Assembly: GCA_900549295.1 (NCBI GenBank)
Contig: URNG01000022.1
Location: forward strand, 1-32,720
Length of the DNA stretch: 32,720 nucleotides
Reading direction: 5' to 3'
DNA from: an uncultured Rhodocyclaceae bacterium
GTDB lineage: Bacteria > Pseudomonadota > Gammaproteobacteria > Burkholderiales > Rhodocyclaceae
Of this stretch, positions 27,937-32,720 are shown piece after piece. Positions within the stretch are counted from its first letter, which is position 1, and every line of letters starts with the position of its first letter. Both the position numbers and the translations under genes were made by a program. Under the pieces are notes generated by a model. It saw nothing but the letters and a program-made list of their open reading frames with translations. It had not been told where the DNA came from and did not search any database.

Positions 27937-28712
27937 TGCGGGTCTGGTCCGTGTCGATGCTGGGCAGAGAGTGTATCAACATCCGCAGGCAGAGGCTGCC
28001 AGCGGCCATCGAGCAAGGCTTCCAGTGGGCGAAAGTGGGCCTTGTAGGCCATTTTTCGGGATTCGGCAATCCAGTAACCCAGGTACAGGTAGGGCAAGCC
28101 GGCTGCCCGGCACTGCTCGGCCTGCCAGATGATGTTGAAAGTGCCGTAGCTCGCGTTGGCCACATCGGGGTCGTAGAAGGTGTAGACGGAAGAAAGGCCG
28201 TCGTCCAGCACGTCGATGATGCTGACCATGCGCAGCACGCCGTTTTCGGAGAATTCGATGAGGCGGGTGTCGATATAGCTTTGCAGGAGGAAGTGGCTGT
28301 ATTGCTCGCGGCTGTCTTCGTCCATGCCGCCGCCCGCGTGGCGGCGTTGCTGATAGCGTTGATAGAGATCGAAATGCGCCTGTTCGAAATTGAGCGCCCG
28401 CTCGCGCGCTTCCAGTGCCTGGTGGGTGCTCAGGGCGCGGCGCTGGCTGCGGTTGGGCGTAAAGGCTGCGACCGGCAGGCGCACCGGCGTGCAGGCCTGG
28501 CAGTCATCGCAATAGGGACGGTAGGTGAACAGGCCGCTGCGGCGAAATCCTCGCCGGATCAAGCGGCTGTAGCTATCGACGTCAACGAGGTGCGGCGGTG
28601 TGGCGACCTGCGAGCGGGCCTGCCGCGCATCGAGATAGCTGCAGGGGTAGGGGGCGGTGGCGTAGAACTGCAGGAGGGAGAAGGGCAGGTCGGCATCGTC
28701 GGGGTGGGCCAT
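27933..28712 (-). CDS. bpt: Aspartate/glutamate leucyltransferase
   Basis: A 259-residue ATE-fold enzyme that adds leucine to proteins with N-terminal Asp or Glu, marking them for ClpAP (N-degron pathway). Family features: P-C-S-Y-L near residue 25, the Y-R-P-Y-C-D-D-C-Q-A-C-T-P-V-R cysteine motif, F-x-P-N-R-S-Q-R-R, and the C-terminal G-T-F-N-I-I-W-Q-A-E-Q-C with Y-L-G-Y-W-I-A-E-S-R-K-M-A-Y-K. The ATG at 28712 lies two bases after the aat stop; the longer open frame runs back into aat and is not real. Bpt rather than arginyl transferase Ate1 is chosen by length and by the pairing with aat. Confidence 0.95.
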   Translation of the reverse strand: MAHPDDADLPFSLLQFYATAPYPCSYLDARQARSQVATPPHLVDVDSYSRLIRRGFRRSGLFTYRPYCDDCQACTPVRLPVAAFTPNRSQRRALSTHQALEARERALNFEQAHFDLYQRYQQRRHAGGGMDEDSREQYSHFLLQSYIDTRLIEFSENGVLRMVSIIDVLDDGLSSVYTFYDPDVANASYGTFNIIWQAEQCRAAGLPYLYLGYWIAESRKMAYKAHFRPLEALLDGRWQPLPADVDTLSAQHRHGPDPQ

Positions 28713-28714
28713 GG

Positions 28715-29395
28715 CTATCCGATCAAGGTGCGTAGATAGTATTGGAATTGTGCCCCGGAAATCTCTTCTGCACCGAGGGAAGCCAGATGCGGGGTGTGCA
28801 CCTGGCAATCGATCAAACCGCAATGGTGTTTTTTCAGATGTGCCACCCAGTGCGCCAGTGCGAATTTGGAGGCGTTGCTCTGCCGTGAAAACATGGATTC
28901 GCCAAAAAATACGCCGCCGATCCAGAGTCCGTACAGCCCGCCGACGAGTTCGCCATCCAGCCAGGTTTCGGCCGAGTGCGCCCAGCCCTGGCGGTGCAGT
29001 TCGCCGTAGGCGGCAATCAACTCTTCGCTGATCCAGGTGCCGTCTTGCCCGGGGCGCGGTGTTTGGGCGCAGGCGCGGATCACGGCCGGGAAGTCGCGGT
29101 TGTGGGTAAAACCGAAGCCGGGTGTGCACGAGCTGTTGCGCAGGATTTTGCGCAGCGAATGGCTGATCCGGAGATTTTCCGGCAACAGCACCATGCGCGG
29201 CTCGGGGTAATACCAGAGGGGCAAGCCGTGCTGCGTGCCCCAGGGAAAGACGCCGCAGCGGTAGGCAGCAAGCAGGCGTTGCGGCGACAGGCCGCCGCCC
29301 AGCGCCAGCAATCCTCCCAGCTCGGGGCGCGCTTCTGCGACCGGCGGCAGCGGATCGTCCGGCGAGAGCAGGGGGATGGCGCGCGCGCGGGGCAA
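28715..29395 (-). CDS. aat: Leucyl/phenylalanyl-tRNA--protein transferase
   Basis: Transfers Leu or Phe from tRNA to proteins with N-terminal Arg or Lys. The 226-residue form shows G-L-L-A-L-G-G-G-L-S-P-Q-R-L-L-A-A-Y-R-C-G-V-F-P-W, the central E-T-W-L-D-G-E-L-V-G-G-L-Y-G, F-F-G-E-S-M-F-S-R and the C-terminal L-I-D-C-Q-V. No ATG exists near the expected N-terminus. I choose TTG at 29395 because AAAAGG lies six bases upstream and the length fits; a GTG at 29449 would add 18 residues and overlap the ankyrin gene. The operon order is ankyrin - aat - bpt - membrane protein. Confidence 0.92.
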   Translation of the reverse strand: MPRARAIPLLSPDDPLPPVAEARPELGGLLALGGGLSPQRLLAAYRCGVFPWGTQHGLPLWYYPEPRMVLLPENLRISHSLRKILRNSSCTPGFGFTHNRDFPAVIRACAQTPRPGQDGTWISEELIAAYGELHRQGWAHSAETWLDGELVGGLYGLWIGGVFFGESMFSRQSNASKFALAHWVAHLKKHHCGLIDCQVHTPHLASLGAEEISGAQFQYYLRTLIG

Positions 29396-29408
29396 ACCCG
29401 ACCTTTTC

Positions 29409-30116
29409 TTATTTGCGTACCAGCTGCGGCGCGGGTTCGGGTTGAGCACCGCTCAAGTGCTCGAGGTCCATGTTGATGATGTTGGTGTCCACGCCGTATA
29501 CGCCTTTGAGGTCGACTTCCTCGATTTCGTTGAGCGGCGCAGGTTTGGGCGTGGCTGGAGCGGGCGGCGGTGCTGGCGGAACATCTGCCGGCAGCGGGGC
29601 AAATTCGAAATCGATGATGTTGCCAAGCTGGGTTTCCGTGGCCCCGGGTGCCGAGGGGAGCGGAACGGCAGGGAGCGCGAGCGAGGTTTCCACGGCAAGG
29701 CCGCGCTCGAATTCCAGGGCCGGCATGTCGATGCTGGCGCGTTCGCCGCTCGCCATTTCCTGCGCCCGCTCCATGAGGCTGGGCGGGATGTCGACCTGGT
29801 CCGGAATTTCTGCGCCGCGACTGAGCAGAAGGGCGGCGATATCCTGATGGCCTGCGCGCAGCGCCAGGCGCAGAGGGGCACCGCGACCGTCGGCGGTGGG
29901 CGCGTTGATGTCGGCCCCGGCATCGAGCAGCGCCCGAACGGCGAGCAGATTGCCGCTGAAGCAGGCGGTGCGCAGGGGGAGGCCCGGATAGCCGTGCATG
30001 TCGGCTTCCTCGATGTTCCCTCCGGCATCGATCGCGGAACGCAGCGCGTGCAGATTGTTCGCGCGGATGGCGCTCATCAAGGCACTGGTCGTGGCGGGGG
30101 TGAATTTGGAACTCAT
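29409..30116 (-). CDS. Cytoplasmic ankyrin-repeat protein with Pro-rich linker
   Basis: A 235-residue protein with no signal peptide. Residues about 10-105 are three ankyrin repeats (A-I-R-A-N-N-L-H-A-L-R-S-A-I-D-A-G, L-R-T-A-C-F-S-G-N-L-L-A-V-R-A-L-L-D-A-G-A-D-I-N, L-R-L-A-L-R-A-G-H-Q-D-I-A-A-L-L). A long acidic and Pro/Ala-rich segment follows, ending in short motifs such as I-D-F-E-F, E-E-V-D-L-K-G-V-Y-G-V and N-I-I-N-M-D-L-E-H-L that could be peptide docking sites. It is not closely similar to the two secreted ankyrin proteins. It ends 13 bases before aat. Function unknown; an adaptor role is only a guess from domain type. Confidence 0.85.
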   Translation of the reverse strand: MSSKFTPATTSALMSAIRANNLHALRSAIDAGGNIEEADMHGYPGLPLRTACFSGNLLAVRALLDAGADINAPTADGRGAPLRLALRAGHQDIAALLLSRGAEIPDQVDIPPSLMERAQEMASGERASIDMPALEFERGLAVETSLALPAVPLPSAPGATETQLGNIIDFEFAPLPADVPPAPPPAPATPKPAPLNEIEEVDLKGVYGVDTNIINMDLEHLSGAQPEPAPQLVRK

Positions 30117-30194
30117 GAATCCTGACCTGTAACGACAGACGCGGGGATTCTAGGAGAAGTGGGCTGCTTTGGCGAGCTTGGTGTCAGATTTTTC

Positions 30195-30722
30195 CTAGCG
30201 CGCATCGATCAGGCGGCGGCCGCCGTTGAAGCGCGTCATCCAGTAGCCGCTGCTCATGTTCTCGACCCGGATCTCGGCACCGGCGCGCGGGGCGTGCAGG
30301 AAATGATTGTCGCCAAGGTAGATGCCGACATGCGAGAAGGCGCGGCGCATGGTGTTGAAGAACACCAGATCGCCCGGTTTCAACTGGCTGAGGTCGACAT
30401 GTTCGCCGACCTGGCTCTGCTCGCGCGCGGTGCGCGGCAGATAGGTGCCGATGCTTTCCTTGAACACGGTTTGCACGAAACTGCTGCAGTCCAGGCCGGT
30501 TTCGCTGTCGTTGCCGCCCATCTTGTAGCGCACGCCAACCAGTTTCAAGCCTTCCAGGATGACGTCCTGGGTGGCGTTGGTGTAGCGTTCCATCAAGGAG
30601 ATCGGGGTGTCCAGGGGGCGCAGGCCGTCCAGACGGAGTGTCTCGCCGGCGTGCGCCGGGCCGAAAACGCCGCAGACGATGGCGGCGGCGAAGAGGGTAG
30701 AGGTGAGTGTGCGGCGTGACAT
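30195..30722 (-). CDS. NlpC/P60 (C40) cell-wall peptidase
   Basis: A 175-residue secreted cysteine peptidase that cuts peptidoglycan stem peptides. The signal peptide ends G-P-A-H-A before G-E. The catalytic domain shows Y-K-M-G-G...G-L-D-C-S-S-F-V with Cys79, P-R-T-A-R-E-Q, L-K-P-G-D-L-V-F-F, His131 in F-S-H-V-G-I-Y-L-G and His143 in H-F-L-H-A-P. The ATG at 30722 begins the signal peptide; upstream extension adds nothing family-like. It lies 78 bases before the ankyrin gene and diverges from the oxidoreductase gene. Confidence 0.94.
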   Translation of the reverse strand: MSRRTLTSTLFAAAIVCGVFGPAHAGETLRLDGLRPLDTPISLMERYTNATQDVILEGLKLVGVRYKMGGNDSETGLDCSSFVQTVFKESIGTYLPRTAREQSQVGEHVDLSQLKPGDLVFFNTMRRAFSHVGIYLGDNHFLHAPRAGAEIRVENMSSGYWMTRFNGGRRLIDAR

Positions 30723-30866
30723 GGGCGCGTAATCTATTTGAAATTTTCGGGGCTGTAAACCCTGCGCCGTCATTTTTGCAATGTGTGGAAATCTTTGGCG
30801 GGTTTGTCTGTCATGGTGCGAGTGGGGGTATCATGCGCCCGGACAGGAACACAGGAGTGCAGACAG

Positions 30867-31880
30867 ATGGCGGAGAGTTTTCAGGCTTTGCTGATCGAGC
30901 AAAACGACAACGAGGCGGGCGAGAGCAAAGTGGGGCATCGCTTCACGACGATGGAAATGGCCGACCTCGATGTCGGCGACGTGGTGATCCGCGTGGCCTT
31001 CTCCAGCATCAATTACAAGGACGCGCTGGCGGCGACCGGAGCCGGCAAGATCATCCGGCGCTTTCCCTGCGTCGGCGGCATCGATTTGTGCGGCACGGTG
31101 GTGTCCAGCGCGGATGCGCGCTTCAAGGCAGGCGATGCGGTGATCGCCACCAGCTTCGACATTGGCGTCGCGCATCATGGCGGCTACGCCGAATTCGCCC
31201 GCGTGCCGGCCGATTGGGTGGTGCCGCTGCCCACCGGACTGTCGCTGCATGACGCGATGGCCTTGGGTACGGCCGGATTCACCGCGGCGCTGGGCATCGT
31301 GCGCATGGAAGAAAACGGTCTGACGCCGGCCAAGGGGCCGGTGATCGTGACCGGCGCGACCGGCGGCGTCGGCAGTCTGGCAGTCGATATGCTGGCGCAG
31401 CGCGGCTACCGCGTGGTAGCGCTTACCGGCAAGGCCAGCGAAGCGGATTACCTGCGCGAACTGGGCGCGGCCGAAGTGCTGCTGCGCCAGGATCTCGATC
31501 TCGCCAGGATCCGTCCCCTCGACAGCGGCCGCTGGGCAGGCGCGGTCGACAATCTGGGCGGCGATTATCTCGCCTGGATCGCCAGCACGATGTTGCAGGG
31601 CGGCACCATCGCCAGCATCGGTCTGGCGTCCAGCATGAAGCTGAATACCACGGTGGCGCCTTTCATCCTGCGCGGCGTTTCCCTGCTCGGCATCGATTCC
31701 GGCTACATCGGCGAGCCGTACCGCAGCGGCGTCTGGCAGCGTCTGGCGAGCGATCTGCGACCGCCACACCTGGCGGCGATGACGCGCCGGGTGGCTTTTG
31801 CCGATCTGCCGGCAATGTTCGATGAATTCATCGGCGGGCGCATCAAGGGGCGGGTCGTCGTTGAGGTTGGCGGAGCCTGA
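30867..31880 (+). CDS. acuI: Acrylyl-CoA reductase / YhdH-type zinc-free alcohol dehydrogenase
   Basis: A 337-residue medium-chain dehydrogenase/reductase. The N-terminal GroES-like domain shows S-S-I-N-Y-K-D-A-L-A...G and F-P-C-V-G-G-I-D-L-C-G-T-V, and the Rossmann domain shows V-T-G-A-T-G-G-V-G-S-L-A-V. There are no zinc ligands, as in YhdH/AcuI, which reduce acryloyl-CoA with NADPH. The symbol is by family resemblance; a related enoyl reductase activity cannot be excluded. AGGAG lies nine bases before the ATG at 30867. The response-regulator gene follows after a one-base gap, so they are likely co-transcribed. Confidence 0.88.
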   Translation: MAESFQALLIEQNDNEAGESKVGHRFTTMEMADLDVGDVVIRVAFSSINYKDALAATGAGKIIRRFPCVGGIDLCGTVVSSADARFKAGDAVIATSFDIGVAHHGGYAEFARVPADWVVPLPTGLSLHDAMALGTAGFTAALGIVRMEENGLTPAKGPVIVTGATGGVGSLAVDMLAQRGYRVVALTGKASEADYLRELGAAEVLLRQDLDLARIRPLDSGRWAGAVDNLGGDYLAWIASTMLQGGTIASIGLASSMKLNTTVAPFILRGVSLLGIDSGYIGEPYRSGVWQRLASDLRPPHLAAMTRRVAFADLPAMFDEFIGGRIKGRVVVEVGGA

Positions 31881-31881
31881 C

Positions 31882-32720
31882 GTGGCCGATCTGCCGCGCG
31901 TTCTGGTGGTCGACGATTCGCGTCTGGTGCGCGCCTCGCTGGTGCAGCACATCCGGGCGCATTACGACGTGCGCGAAGAGGGCGACGGCGAGGCGGCCTG
32001 GCAGGCGCTGGTGCTCGACCAATCGATCCGCGCGGTGGTGTCCGATCTGCAGATGCCGAAGATGAACGGCTATCAGTTGCTGGAGCGCCTGCGCACCTCG
32101 CGCCTGCGGCGTTTGCAGCAGATGCCTTTCATCCTGGTGTCAGGCGAGGAAACGGAAGAGGAACGCGCCAAGGCGCGCGCTGCCGGCGCCTCGGATTTCA
32201 TCACCAAGGGTAGCGGTACCGTCGAGATACTGACCCGCCTGGGCAATCTCCTGGCTCTGCAGGAGGCGCATCAGAATATCGAAAGCGTGCAGGAAGAATG
32301 CGTCAAAAACCCGCAGACCGGGCTGTTTACGCGCAAATTCCTCGAACTGCAGATCGCTCAGGCTTTGTCGCATTCAGCGCGTCACGGCATGGATGTCAGC
32401 CTGATGGTGCTGGGTTTCGACGGCTTCGAAAGCCTGTGCGACAAACTGGGGGACGAGCAGGCCGAAAAGATCATTTACCGCTTTGCCCGCATGCTGTCCG
32501 GCAAGGTGCGCCAGGAAGACAGCCTGGGGCACGTCGCACCGGGTTGCCTGGCGGTGGTGTCGCCGGGGACGGCGCTGGTGCATTGCGCAAGTTTTGCCGA
32601 GCGCGTGCGTCAGGCGGTCGAGGCATCGCGCTTGGCTGCGCACGGAGAAACGATAGAACTCACCGTCAGCATCGGCTTGGCGGGTGTCCCCCCCCCGAAC
32701 ACCCCCCTCTCCGCCGCTGG
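31882..32720 (+). CDS. Response regulator with degenerate GGDEF domain (cut by window edge)
   Basis: About 280 residues are visible and the frame stays open to the edge. Residues 6-125 are a receiver domain: V-V-D-D-S-R, phosphorylation site Asp55 in V-V-S-D-L-Q-M-P-K-M-N-G, L-V-S-G-E-E and the Lys in I-T-K-G. After a helix comes a GGDEF-fold segment starting N-P-Q-T-G-L-F-T-R-K-F, but the active-site loop (residues 219-223) reads A-P-G-C-L instead of GGDEF. Diguanylate cyclase activity is therefore not expected; the protein may bind GTP or c-di-GMP or act as an interaction module. The start is GTG at 31882, supported by GGCGGAG seven bases upstream. A run of nine C at 32688-32696 near the edge deserves checking for sequence errors. 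Confidence 0.85.
   Translation, partial: MADLPRVLVVDDSRLVRASLVQHIRAHYDVREEGDGEAAWQALVLDQSIRAVVSDLQMPKMNGYQLLERLRTSRLRRLQQMPFILVSGEETEEERAKARAAGASDFITKGSGTVEILTRLGNLLALQEAHQNIESVQEECVKNPQTGLFTRKFLELQIAQALSHSARHGMDVSLMVLGFDGFESLCDKLGDEQAEKIIYRFARMLSGKVRQEDSLGHVAPGCLAVVSPGTALVHCASFAERVRQAVEASRLAAHGETIELTVSIGLAGVPPPNTPLSAA

Noticed and set aside
27933..29129. A 398-residue form of Bpt
   Set aside because: The extra N-terminal part is aat sequence in another frame; the ATG at 28712 gives the normal family length.

Overview
The window reads as chromosome of a GC-rich betaproteobacterium, most likely of the Rhodocyclales or a close relative. The reasons are the gene repertoire (clade II nosZ, ccoG, the aat-bpt pair, the grpE-dnaK-dnaJ order, divergent TPR/cysS) and the general protein character. 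I cannot name the genus. It holds about 28 protein genes, two of them cut by the window edges. I saw no rRNA, tRNA, CRISPR array, insertion sequence or prophage.

Layout. 1-2.1 kb: a truncated TPR protein diverges from cysS. 2.1-5.8 kb: a leftward group of Crp/Fnr-type regulator, MocR/GntR-type PLP regulator and ccoG (cbb3 oxidase assembly). 6.0-10.6 kb: a periplasmic ankyrin protein converges on a leftward nosZ - monoheme cytochrome c - flavocytochrome-c-like flavoprotein group, so nitrous oxide reductase is linked to a sulfide-dehydrogenase-like pair. 11-13 kb: an unrecognised protein and an orphan amino-acid-type binding protein. 13-16.8 kb: grpE-dnaK-dnaJ with two excellent sigma-32 promoters and a dnaK/dnaJ intercistronic hairpin. 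17-20 kb: a Ser/Thr kinase fused to a cyclic-nucleotide-binding domain, then a chemotaxis receptor with a c-type heme motif in its periplasmic domain. 20.3-24.8 kb: a TolC-MacA-MacB type export operon with overlapping genes. 24.9-27.3 kb: a second flavoprotein/ankyrin module, with a DUF411 protein. 27.4-30.7 kb: a leftward group with an NlpC/P60 peptidase, a third ankyrin protein, aat, bpt and a small membrane protein. 30.9 kb to the end: an AcuI/YhdH oxidoreductase and a truncated response regulator with a degenerate GGDEF domain.

How the parts fit. Much of the window concerns respiration at low oxygen and redox sensing: cbb3 assembly, N2O reduction, flavocytochrome-like electron transfer, a heme chemoreceptor and a Crp/Fnr regulator. 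A short motif (GGTACAGAT on the + strand) lies upstream of ccoG, of the Crp/Fnr gene and of nosZ. Before ccoG and nosZ it is paired with a second half-site at the same 31-base spacing, which suggests a shared regulator.

The best candidate for something undescribed is the twin module. Two loci 18 kb apart each contain an FCSD-like Tat flavoprotein whose gene faces, tail to tail, a gene for a secreted ankyrin protein. The two ankyrin proteins are about 60% identical over 95 residues by hand count, and both end exactly with W-I-L-x2-C-x5-C. One flavoprotein keeps the cysteine expected to bind FAD covalently; the other has phenylalanine there.
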